Positions 1 through 5,100 of a stretch of 5,100 nt of DNA are shown here, piece after piece. A program made the translations under genes and the position numbers. The notes under the pieces were generated by a model. The model did no database searches and was not told where the DNA came from. It worked only from the letters and a program-made list of their open reading frames with translations. Position 1 is the stretch's first letter. Each line of letters begins with the position of its first letter. Origin of the DNA: Deltaproteobacteria bacterium (lineage in GTDB: Bacteria > Desulfobacterota > Desulfobulbia > Desulfobulbales > VMSU01); contig JAJYJA010000168.1 of NCBI GenBank assembly GCA_021789795.1, positions 1-5,100 of the forward strand, in the 5' to 3' direction.

Positions 1-1
1 C

Positions 2-271
2 GACGAGGCCCGGCGCTGCACCGCCACGGTGGGTGAGGTCTGCGCCCGACGGGTCGTCTTCCTCACCCCGGACGACACCCTGTACACCGCCCTCAGCCTC
101 TTCGACCAGAAGGGCTTCGAGGAGCTGCCGGTGGTGGAGTCCAAAGAGCACCTGTGGGTGGTGGGGATGCTGAAACGCCGGGACGCGATCAACGCCTACA
201 ACGCCGAGGTGGTGAAACGCGGGATCAGCGCCCGGAGCTGCCCGGTGGCCTTAGGAGCCGTCGCCAAATAA
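2..271 (+). CDS. C-terminal fragment of a CBS-domain protein, probably a ClC-type chloride channel
   Basis: The open frame runs in from the left edge (first full codon at base 2) and ends at TAA 269-271, so only about 89 C-terminal residues are visible and the true start lies outside the window. The piece reads as one CBS half-domain: TPDDTLYTALSLFDQKGFEELPVVE, followed by a strand ending in VVGMLKRRDAINAYN. This is the usual CBS order of a threshold-like TPDDTL segment, a helix, an LPVV strand and a final GMLKRRD segment. CBS domains bind adenine nucleotides and regulate the protein they are attached to. The ending GMLKRRDAINAYN...KRG resembles the C-termini of bacterial ClC chloride channels or transporters carrying a cytoplasmic CBS pair, as I remember that family. 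The membrane part is not visible, so another CBS-bearing protein such as a transporter or an IMPDH-like regulator remains possible. The CBS assignment is firm; the ClC assignment is an inference. Confidence 0.72.
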   Translation, partial: DEARRCTATVGEVCARRVVFLTPDDTLYTALSLFDQKGFEELPVVESKEHLWVVGMLKRRDAINAYNAEVVKRGISARSCPVALGAVAK

Positions 272-297
272 CTCCCACAAATTGCCCACCCTCCGTT

Positions 298-318
298 ACG
301 GCTCCTTATGCCGTTTTT
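298..318 (+). terminator. Candidate Rho-independent terminator after the CBS/ClC gene
   Basis: A perfect 5-bp stem ACGGC (298-302) / GCCGT (310-314) encloses a 7-nt loop. The last stem base begins a run of five T (314-318). It lies 26 nt after the TAA of the upstream gene and before the glgB promoter candidate, which is the expected place. The stem is short, so termination may be inefficient. Confidence 0.45.
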
Positions 319-382
319 GCTGTGAGAAATGCAGAAGTTGTTTTGTGATAACGGCTTGGGTTAAGCCCTGGGGGTATTTTTT

Positions 383-413
383 TTGCCGGTCCGTCCGCGA
401 GTTGTGCTACACT
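383..413 (+). promoter_or_regulatory. Candidate sigma-70 promoter of glgB (extended -10)
   Basis: TACACT at 408-413 is preceded by TG at 405-406 with one base between, which makes an extended -10 element. A TTGCCG hexamer at 383-388 could be the -35, but the 19-bp spacer is longer than the ideal 17 bp. The extended -10 makes a poor -35 tolerable. Transcription would start near 420 and give a leader of about 94 nt before glgB. A T8 run (377-384) partly overlaps the -35. Confidence 0.4.
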
Positions 414-434
414 AGGGCAATCATCCCCCGTCCG

Positions 435-457
435 ACCTGCCGAGGGAGACGGGAGGT
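435..457 (+). other. Small hairpin in the probable glgB mRNA leader
   Basis: ACCT (435-438) pairs with AGGT (454-457) and CCG (440-442) pairs with CGG (450-452), with one G/G mismatch between them. The loop is AGGGAGA (443-449). It would sit about 15 nt into the transcript if the upstream promoter is right. The loop carries a GGA, the core of CsrA/RsmA sites, but the hairpin is about 45 nt before the likely ribosome binding site, so a regulatory role is speculative. Confidence 0.3.
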
Positions 458-513
458 TTGGCCTTCCATAAACAGCTTAATACTAAAAATAAACCCGCAT
501 AAAAGAGAAAATT

Positions 514-2721
514 ATGTCAATGGATATTGTCAGGGAACTCGATCGCGTCATCGCCTCGGACCAGCACGACCCCTTTCAGGTGCTGGGCTTCCACCTCATC
601 GACCGGCACAAGCCCTCGGCGGTCATCCGCACCTTCCAGCCGCTCGCCGAATCGGTGCGTCTGGTGTTGGGGCCGCAGAAGATCGACATGTACAAGATGC
701 GGCCCGAGGGGCTGTTTGAGATCGTCATCTCCTCGTTTCAGGAGCCGGTGGACTACCACTTCGAGGTCACCCTCTACAACGGGGTGGCCCGGATCGTCCA
801 CGACCCCTACCGGGCCCTGCCGCAACTGACCGATTTCGATTGCCACCTGTTCAACAGCGGCACCCATTACCGGCTTGACGAACGCCTGGGCGCGCACCCC
901 CTGGTCATCGACGGCCAGGCCGGGGTGATCTTCCGGGTCTGGGCACCCTCGGCGCGGCGGGTCAGCGTCATCGGCGACTTCAACTACTGGGACGGCCGGG
1001 CGCACCAGATGCGGGCCATCGGCTCCTCCGGCATCTGGGAGCTGTTCATCCCCGGACTGGGCGAGGGCGATCTCTACAAGTTCGAGATCCGGGCCCAGAA
1101 CATGGACATCCTGGAGAAGATCGACCCCCTGCAGTTCTCCGCCGAGCTTAGGCCCAAGAGCGCCTCGATCGTCGCCGGTCTCGCCGGTTATGATTGGCAC
1201 GACGCCGATTGGCTGGCCCGGCGGGATGGCCAATCGATCTACCAGGCCCCGATGTCGATCTACGAGGTGCATCTCGGCTCCTGGCGGCGCGACCCGGCCA
1301 ACGCCGAGCGTTTCTTGAGCTTCCGGGAGCTGGCCGACAGCCTGGTGCCCTACGTCAAGGGCATGGGCTTCACCCACATCGAGCTGCTGCCGGTGATGGA
1401 GCACCCCTTGGACGAGTCCTGGGGCTATCAGGTAACCGGCTACTTCTCCACCACCAGCCGCTTCGGCTCGCCCCAGGATTTCATGTACTTTATCGACCAG
1501 TGCCACGCCAACGGCATCGGCGTCATTCTGGACTGGGTGCCCTCCCATTTTCCCACCGACGGCCACAGCCTGGGCCGCTTCGACGGCACCGCCCTCTACG
1601 AGCACGCGGACCCGCGCCAGGGCCATCACCCGGAGTGGGGCACCTTCATCTTCAACTACGGCCGCAAGGAGGTGGTGAGTTTTCTGATCTCCAACGCCAT
1701 GTTCTGGCTGGAAAAATTCCACATCGACGGCCTGCGGGTCGATGCGGTGGCCTCCATGCTCTACCTCGATTACGCCCGGCGGGAGGGCCAGTGGCTGCCC
1801 AACCCCCACGGCGGCAAGGAGAACCTGGAGGCCATCGAGTTCATGAAACACCTAAACAGCGTGATCTACGACCGTTTCCCCGGGGTGGCCATGATCGCCG
1901 AGGAGTCCACCAGCTTCTACGGGGTGTCGAAACCCGCCGATGCCGGGGGTCTGGGCTTCGGCTTCAAGTGGAACATGGGCTGGATGAACGACACCCTGTC
2001 CTACTTCAGCCGCGACCCCCTCTACCGCAAGTACCACCACAACGCCCTGACCTTCTCCCTGCTCTACGCCTTTTCGGAGAACTTCATCCTGCCCCTGTCC
2101 CACGACGAGGTGGTGCACGGCAAGCGCTCCCTGCTCTCCAAGATGCCGGGCGACGAGTGGCAGCAGTTCGCCAACCTCAGGCTCTTGTTCTTCTACCTCT
2201 GGACCCATCCCGGCAAGAAGATCCTGTTCATGGGCGGCGAGTTCGGCCAGCTCTCCGAGTGGTACTGCAAGGTCAGCCTGGATTGGCACCTGGTGGAAGA
2301 GCGGCCCCGGCACCGGCAGCTTCAGGACTTTGTCCGGGATTTGAACCGCTTCTACCGGGAGAGCCGGGCGCTGTGGGAGGAGGATCACCACTATCAGGGG
2401 TTCCAGTGGCTGGACTTCAAGGACGTGAACAACAGCATCATCGCCTACGCCCGCAAGGCCAAGGACCCGGGCGAGCACCTGATCTGCCTGTTGAATTTCA
2501 CCCCCCAGGTGCATCACGACTACCGGCTCGGGGTGCTGAGCGACGTGCCCTACCGCCAGGTGTTCTGCTCCGACAGCGAAGCGTTCGGCGGCAGCGGGGT
2601 GGAGAACGGGGAGGTTAAACTGCCGATCCACGAGCCCTTCGGCGAGGCCCCCATGCACATCAAGGTCTCGGTGCCGCCCCTGGCCGGGATCATCTTCAAA
2701 CCGGAGCCCCATAAACAATGA
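514..2721 (+). CDS. glgB: 1,4-alpha-glucan (glycogen) branching enzyme
   Basis: Cytoplasmic GH13 enzyme (EC 2.4.1.18) that cuts an alpha-1,4 glucan chain and rejoins it as an alpha-1,6 branch during glycogen synthesis. At 735 residues it has full family length. Domains in order are: an N1 module at about residues 15-105 (DPFQVLGFH), a CBM48 module at about 125-215 (VIFRVWAPSARRVSVIGDFN), the catalytic barrel at about 245-610, and a C-terminal beta domain at about 625-730. The four conserved GH13 regions are intact: DWVPSHFPTD (340-349), GLRVDAV (406-412) with nucleophile Asp410, IAEEST (461-466) with acid/base Glu463, and LSHDEVVHGK (528-537) with Asp531. These correspond to E. coli Asp405, Glu458 and Asp526 with a constant offset of five, which indicates an uninterrupted frame. 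The ATG at 514 is preceded by a weak purine-rich AAGAG six nt upstream. An in-frame ATG at 520 (Met3) is the only near alternative. The stop overlaps the next ATG. No glgA, glgC or glgX lies beside it in the window. Confidence 0.98.
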   Translation: MSMDIVRELDRVIASDQHDPFQVLGFHLIDRHKPSAVIRTFQPLAESVRLVLGPQKIDMYKMRPEGLFEIVISSFQEPVDYHFEVTLYNGVARIVHDPYRALPQLTDFDCHLFNSGTHYRLDERLGAHPLVIDGQAGVIFRVWAPSARRVSVIGDFNYWDGRAHQMRAIGSSGIWELFIPGLGEGDLYKFEIRAQNMDILEKIDPLQFSAELRPKSASIVAGLAGYDWHDADWLARRDGQSIYQAPMSIYEVHLGSWRRDPANAERFLSFRELADSLVPYVKGMGFTHIELLPVMEHPLDESWGYQVTGYFSTTSRFGSPQDFMYFIDQCHANGIGVILDWVPSHFPTDGHSLGRFDGTALYEHADPRQGHHPEWGTFIFNYGRKEVVSFLISNAMFWLEKFHIDGLRVDAVASMLYLDYARREGQWLPNPHGGKENLEAIEFMKHLNSVIYDRFPGVAMIAEESTSFYGVSKPADAGGLGFGFKWNMGWMNDTLSYFSRDPLYRKYHHNALTFSLLYAFSENFILPLSHDEVVHGKRSLLSKMPGDEWQQFANLRLLFFYLWTHPGKKILFMGGEFGQLSEWYCKVSLDWHLVEERPRHRQLQDFVRDLNRFYRESRALWEEDHHYQGFQWLDFKDVNNSIIAYARKAKDPGEHLICLLNFTPQVHHDYRLGVLSDVPYRQVFCSDSEAFGGSGVENGEVKLPIHEPFGEAPMHIKVSVPPLAGIIFKPEPHKQ

Positions 2722-2918
2722 CCACCTCAGCCGAAGGCATCCACCCCCCGGGAGAGAAGCTCCGCAAGGCCCTCAAGTGGCTGGGAGAGATGGCCCAGAG
2801 CGATTCCGGCCAGACCCGCCGCCAGCTCCTGGAGCAGGCCGAGATCCGCTTCAACCTCTCGCCCCGCGAGTGCGAGTTTCTAAACGAGAACTTCGCCGAC
2901 CTGCCGCCGCGCAAATAG
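2718..2918 (+). CDS. Small conserved-looking hypothetical protein coupled to glgB
   Basis: This 66-residue ORF starts within the glgB stop (ATGA, 2718-2721) and ends at TAG 2916-2918. The overlap implies the same transcript and probable translational coupling. GGAG at 2703-2706 is a possible but distant Shine-Dalgarno. The protein is hydrophilic and predicted mostly helical, with no signal peptide, membrane segment or cysteine motif (one Cys, in RECEF). It looks like two helical stretches, GEKLRKALKWLGEMAQ (residues 12-27) and TRRQLLEQAEIRFNLSPRECEFLNENF. The layout resembles small helical proteins annotated as hypothetical in Deltaproteobacteria, but I cannot name a family. A real gene is supported by the exact overlap, by codon use like its neighbour and by a strong hairpin/T-tract downstream. 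A role in glycogen metabolism is only guilt by association. Confidence 0.75.
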   Translation: MTTSAEGIHPPGEKLRKALKWLGEMAQSDSGQTRRQLLEQAEIRFNLSPRECEFLNENFADLPPRK

Positions 2919-3000
2919 GCTCAACCTGGTTATTTGCTGGTTGTTTTGAGGGCGATTGTGGGCTTGCAGATTTGCCCCGCCCCGCATAGGCGTTAGGTCT

Positions 3001-3060
3001 GGCAGCCGCGCTTGAGCCGTACGACGGGAAACTGTCGGTGCGGTTTTTTCTTTTAGGGGG
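3001..3060 (+). ncRNA. Possible degraded group II intron 3' remnant (domain V)
   Basis: Group II intron domain V is a nearly invariant 34-nt hairpin with an AGC triad near its 5' end, a GNRA tetraloop and a 2-nt bulge on the 3' side. Here GAGCCGTA (3014-3021) contains the AGC. The upper stem carries GAAA, and the 3' side is a bulge followed by TGCGGTTT (3039-3046). The total is 33 nt because the bulge is one G instead of two. The context CTTGAGCCG before it and TTAGGGGG after it (3053-3060) also recalls the domain V/VI junction of bacterial introns as I remember them. No domain VI stem, intron 5' end or reverse transcriptase gene is present. If real, it is a dead fragment, perhaps retained as a terminator. 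Chance resemblance is the alternative. Confidence 0.4.
3014..3054 (+). terminator. Intrinsic terminator of the glgB unit; hairpin shaped like group II intron domain V
   Basis: The stem CCGTAC (3017-3022) continues through GACGG (3023-3027) to a GAAA tetraloop (3028-3031), then CTGTC (3032-3036), one bulged G (3037) and GTGCGG (3038-3043). T6 (3044-3049), C and T4 (3051-3054) follow. This is a strong Rho-independent terminator about 100 nt after the small ORF. It works only on the + strand, since the reverse complement has no following T run. Adding GAG (3014-3016), which can pair with TTT (3044-3046), gives a 33-nt fold matching domain V layout; see the separate entry. Confidence 0.75.
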
Positions 3061-3071
3061 TCAACGGCCGC

Positions 3072-4703
3072 CTACTTGGCGGGGATGGCGCCTTGCGCCA
3101 GGTAGCCCTTGTCGATGAGGTGCCGGCGGATATCCGCGGGCGAGAAACCGATCTTGGTGGCCACCCGCAGGGCGTGGCTGTCGGTCGAGATGCCGGGGAT
3201 GATCCGGTGGGTGGACTCCTCGCCGCGGAACTCCACCTGGAGGCATTGCCCCCGGCCCCGGCGGGCGAAATCCTCCACCATCTCGAAGCTGTGGGTCACC
3301 AGCAGGGTGTTGTTGCCGATGGAGTGGAAGCCGTTGATGATCTCGGCGGAGAGGTCGAGCTTTTCGTGGGTGGTGGTGCCTTCGGCGATCTCGTCTAGGA
3401 TGATCAGGCTCTGGGGGGTGGTGGTGTAGAAGATGTCGCGGGTCACCTTCAGCTCGGTGCCGAAACGGCCCTCGTTGTCGGAGAGGGTGTCGAAGGCCGG
3501 GGCCTGGTAGGTGATGTTGTCCGCCAGGTTGATCATCGCCGCCCGCGCCACCACCGGGGCGCCGATCTGGGCCAGGATCTGGTTCTGGACGATGCTCTTG
3601 CAGAAGGTGGTCTTGCCGCCGCTGTTGGGGCCGGTGATGAAGGTCAGACGGGCGCCGGCAAGGTTGACGTCGTTGGCCACGAAGTCCTGGTCGTGGCTGG
3701 CGAGGATCGGGTTTCGCATCTCCTTGGCCACGAAGAAGTGGCTCTCCTCGTTGGTCACCTCGGGCAGCACCGTCGGGTGCGGCATGGCCTTGCTGAACAG
3801 GACGAAACTGAGCAGCTCGTCGATGGCCGCCACCCCCTCGATGGCCGAGGAGAAGCGGTCGGAGTCGATCAGCCGCTGGCGGATGGGCAGGATGGCGGTC
3901 TCGTAGTCGAACATCGGCTTGAGCACCCCGCCGTAGATGAAGCCCACCACGCTGAACCAACTGGTGGACAGGCACAGGGCCTTGGCGATGAAGGGATTCA
4001 TCAGCGAGAACATCCAGGCCAGGCCGAAGAAGAGCCCGGGCATGGCCGGCAGCAGGGAGCCCAGACCCAGGCGGTGGGGGCTGAAGCTAAGCCTGGGGGT
4101 GAAGGCGGAGATCTCGTCTCTGGACTTGATCCCCTCCCAGGTGCGGTAGGCGGAGCCGGCCAGGATGCGGCGGGTGGGCGAGGCCTTGAAGCTGGCGATG
4201 CTCTTGAAGAGCGAGTCGAGATAGACCGTCTCGGGTTGGGGCAGCCGGTCGGCGGCGATCAGCATCCGGTCGATGGCCCGGGTGGCGGCCTGGTAGTCGC
4301 CATAGGCCAGCAACGGGTGGGTGTGGACGTTTAGGATCTTGAACAGGGCGGCCTCGCACTTCTCGAACTCGGCCAGGAAGTCGCAGATCGCCTCTTGCAG
4401 CCGGTGGTTGTTCTCCAGCTCGCAGTAGGAATCCTGCTTGGCGTGCACCAGCTCGATGGACTGGGGCGGGTTCATCAGGGAGTGGAAGAGCCTGGCCGAG
4501 CCGACCATGGTCCGGGTGTGGTCGATGGCCTTGAACAGGCCGTGGATCTCGATCAGCCGCAGGGTGCGTTTGTCGGCCACGGTGGGCGGCAGGAGGTCGA
4601 ACATCCGGCGGATGTTGAAGGACTTGCCCCGCCGGCGTTCGTCCACGATGACGTGCTTGAAGTTAAGCTCGGTGATCAGCTCCTCGCTGTCCATCTCGTT
4701 CAT
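3072..4703 (-). CDS. MutS-family ATPase without the mismatch-recognition domain, with central hydrophobic segments
   Basis: A 543-residue protein. Residues about 40-200 match the MutS core/lever domain III (KRTLRLIEIHGLFKAIDHTR..., then the helix with HAKQDSYCEL). Residues about 325-515 are the MutS domain V ABC-type ATPase: Walker A GPNSGGKTT (358-366, Lys364), a signature-like loop SDNEGRFGTEL (408-418), Walker B LIILDE (433-438, catalytic Glu438) and an H-loop LVTHSFE (His471). The ATPase site is intact. The N-terminal mismatch-binding domain with its Phe-x-Glu motif, the connector domain II, the nuclease Smr domain and the C-terminal clamp of MutS are all missing. Two hydrophobic stretches, about 217-234 and 238-261, interrupt the helical lever region and look like a membrane hairpin. 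It is therefore unlikely to do canonical mismatch repair; its real substrate is unknown. ATG 4703 is the first in-frame start; Met4 (4694) is an alternative. The Shine-Dalgarno is weak (AAGG about 13 nt upstream). It is convergent with the glgB unit and divergent from hisH. Confidence 0.88.
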   Translation of the reverse strand: MNEMDSEELITELNFKHVIVDERRRGKSFNIRRMFDLLPPTVADKRTLRLIEIHGLFKAIDHTRTMVGSARLFHSLMNPPQSIELVHAKQDSYCELENNHRLQEAICDFLAEFEKCEAALFKILNVHTHPLLAYGDYQAATRAIDRMLIAADRLPQPETVYLDSLFKSIASFKASPTRRILAGSAYRTWEGIKSRDEISAFTPRLSFSPHRLGLGSLLPAMPGLFFGLAWMFSLMNPFIAKALCLSTSWFSVVGFIYGGVLKPMFDYETAILPIRQRLIDSDRFSSAIEGVAAIDELLSFVLFSKAMPHPTVLPEVTNEESHFFVAKEMRNPILASHDQDFVANDVNLAGARLTFITGPNSGGKTTFCKSIVQNQILAQIGAPVVARAAMINLADNITYQAPAFDTLSDNEGRFGTELKVTRDIFYTTTPQSLIILDEIAEGTTTHEKLDLSAEIINGFHSIGNNTLLVTHSFEMVEDFARRGRGQCLQVEFRGEESTHRIIPGISTDSHALRVATKIGFSPADIRRHLIDKGYLAQGAIPAK

Positions 4704-4772
4704 GTCTGGTCGCCCGCCTTGGTTTTCACCGCCATGAGTTTTTCTGTCTAGTCCGCCCGAGGCCTCTCCTTA

Positions 4773-4796
4773 CTCAACTTTGAGGAAAAACTCAAA
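4773..4796. promoter_or_regulatory. CTCAA/TTGAG motif cluster in the divergent intergenic region
   Basis: CTCAA (4773-4777), TTGAG (4780-4784) and CTCAA (4791-4795) fall within 24 bp. The last two form a 6-bp inverted repeat TTTGAG/CTCAAA around GAAAAA. The cluster ends two bases before the candidate hisH -35 and lies about 70 bp upstream of the MutS-like start. It could be a regulator binding site or a chance AT-rich hairpin. Confidence 0.25.
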
Positions 4797-4798
4797 TC

Positions 4799-4827
4799 TT
4801 GCTTTTGCCCCGCTGCTCCGGTACATT
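4799..4827 (+). promoter_or_regulatory. Candidate sigma-70 promoter for hisH
   Basis: TTGCTT (4799-4804) and TACATT (4822-4827) are separated by exactly 17 bp. They match the -35 and -10 consensus at three and four of six positions. The start would be near 4834, giving a leader of about 237 nt that contains the whole MITE-like element. No better pair was seen closer to hisH. I could not find a convincing promoter for the divergent MutS-like gene. Confidence 0.33.
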
Positions 4828-4873
4828 GGCCCACGTCGGCCCGCCGGACTGGCTGGTCAACGTTCACGTCCCT

Positions 4874-5039
4874 TGATGGGCTCGCAAAAAGGCAGCCGAT
4901 GGCTAAGCAAAAGGGCCGACATACAAGGCGCGGGGTGCGTTTGGCGAGTGAGGCCATACACGAGGCCATACACTAAGGTATGCCGAACGAGCCAAACCGC
5001 CACGCAACGCAGTAGATCGGCCCTTTTGCGACGCCATCA
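4874..5039. mobile_element. MITE-like non-autonomous element with terminal inverted repeats
   Basis: The left end TGATGGGCTCGCAAAAAGG (4874-4892) and the right end CCCTTTTGCGACGCCATCA (5021-5039) are inverted repeats matching at 16 of 19 positions. CCCT directly flanks both ends (4870-4873 and 5040-5043), which fits a 4-bp target duplication. Inside, GCAAAAGGGCCGA (4907-4919) is the exact reverse complement of 5017-5029. GTTTGGC (4939-4945) pairs with GCCAAAC (4991-4997), and GGCCATAC pairs loosely with GGTATGCC near the apex, so the whole unit folds into a long imperfect hairpin. It has no credible coding frame. At about 166 bp with flanking duplications it fits a MITE mobilised by a transposase encoded elsewhere. 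The family is not identified; similar ends (TGATGG..TCGCAAAA) seem familiar to me from Deltaproteobacterial repeats, but that is memory, not a search. It ends 31 bp before hisH. Confidence 0.65.
4950..4973 (+). repeat. Perfect 12-bp tandem duplication at the apex of the MITE-like element
   Basis: GAGGCCATACAC occurs twice in direct succession (4950-4961 and 4962-4973). Only one copy is needed to pair with GGTATGCC (4978-4985), so one copy looks like a later slippage duplication in the hairpin tip. Confidence 0.85.
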
Positions 5040-5070
5040 CCCTTCGTCTCATCTCATTTAGGTCACCATC

Positions 5071-5100
5071 ATGATTACCCTGCTTGACTACGGCGCCGGC
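5071..5100 (+). CDS. hisH: Start of imidazole glycerol phosphate synthase glutaminase subunit (truncated by window end)
   Basis: The last ten codons of the window read MITLLDYGAG. This is the characteristic N-terminus of HisH (MI-x-I-DYG-x-GN), the class I glutamine amidotransferase that supplies ammonia to HisF at the fifth step of histidine biosynthesis, in the cytoplasm. The catalytic Cys-His-Glu triad lies beyond the window and cannot be checked. ATG 5071 is supported by AGGT at 5060-5063, seven nt upstream. No his gene precedes it; the upstream neighbour is divergent, so hisH appears to open its own transcription unit here, with the MITE-like element in its leader. Only ten residues are visible, but the motif is distinctive. 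Confidence 0.82.
   Translation, partial: MITLLDYGAG

Noticed and set aside
321..325. TGTGA as half of a CRP site
   Set aside because: No TCACA partner at the required spacing; single half-sites are common by chance.
353..384. GGCTT/AAGCC hairpin followed by T8 as a terminator
   Set aside because: The T tract begins nine bases after the 5-bp stem, too far for a normal intrinsic terminator; the hairpin at 298-318 is better placed.
282..719. Frame spanning the glgB leader and 5' end
   Set aside because: Covers the promoter and leader, then runs out of frame through glgB; composition is not protein-like.
517..1851. Long open frame on the minus strand opposite glgB
   Set aside because: It is the mirror of glgB's GC-rich codons; low-complexity Val/Gly/Leu-rich translation, no recognisable motif, and glgB is certain on the other strand. 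The same applies to 1852-2718 (-).
1194..2618. Long + strand frame inside glgB
   Set aside because: Pro/Arg/Gly-rich out-of-frame translation typical of GC-rich shadows; fully contained in an intact enzyme gene.
3693..4334. Open frames on the + strand opposite the MutS-like gene (also 3093-3429, 3511-3906 and 4395-4751) and a minus-strand frame at 3061-3975
   Set aside because: All overlap a gene with an intact Walker A/B ATPase and show no domain or ribosome binding signal.
4969..4974. TACACT inside the MITE-like element as a hisH -10
   Set aside because: No -35-like hexamer at 16-19 bp; the sequence arises from the 12-bp tandem duplication.
4780..5061. Frames across the MITE-like element (4780-5061 + and 4748-4969 -)
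   Set aside because: They run through the inverted repeat and its spacer, with no motif or convincing start.

Overview
The window is a GC-rich bacterial chromosome segment with compact genes, G/C-ending codons and sigma-70-style signals. The gene mix is a ClC/CBS-type protein tail, an orphan glgB with a tiny coupled partner, a membrane-type MutS homologue and hisH. This suggests a Proteobacteria or Desulfobacterota (perhaps Desulfuromonas-like) host; that placement is inference from protein style only.

Layout. (1) 2-271 (+) is the C-terminal end of a CBS-domain protein, probably a ClC chloride channel, followed by a short candidate terminator. (2) 272-513 is a leader region with a plausible extended -10 promoter and a small hairpin ahead of glgB. 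(3) 514-2721 (+) is a complete glycogen branching enzyme with all GH13 catalytic residues. (4) 2718-2918 (+) is a 66-residue unknown protein that overlaps glgB by ATGA, so the two are probably translationally coupled. (5) 2919-3071 is a convergent intergenic region. Its hairpin and T-tract look like an intrinsic terminator, and the hairpin also has the layout of group II intron domain V. (6) 3072-4703 (-) is a MutS-family ATPase without the mismatch-recognition domain and with two hydrophobic segments in its middle. (7) 4704-5070 is a divergent intergenic region holding a candidate promoter, a CTCAA/TTGAG motif cluster and a roughly 166-bp MITE-like element. (8) 5071-5100 (+) is the first ten codons of hisH, cut by the window edge.

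Only glgB and the small ORF form an evident transcription unit. The other genes are functionally unrelated neighbours (ion transport, glycogen synthesis, DNA or nucleotide-linked ATPase, histidine synthesis). The most unusual material is non-coding: the domain-V-like terminator and the MITE-like inverted-repeat element in the probable leader of hisH. No tRNA, rRNA, CRISPR array or transposase gene was seen.
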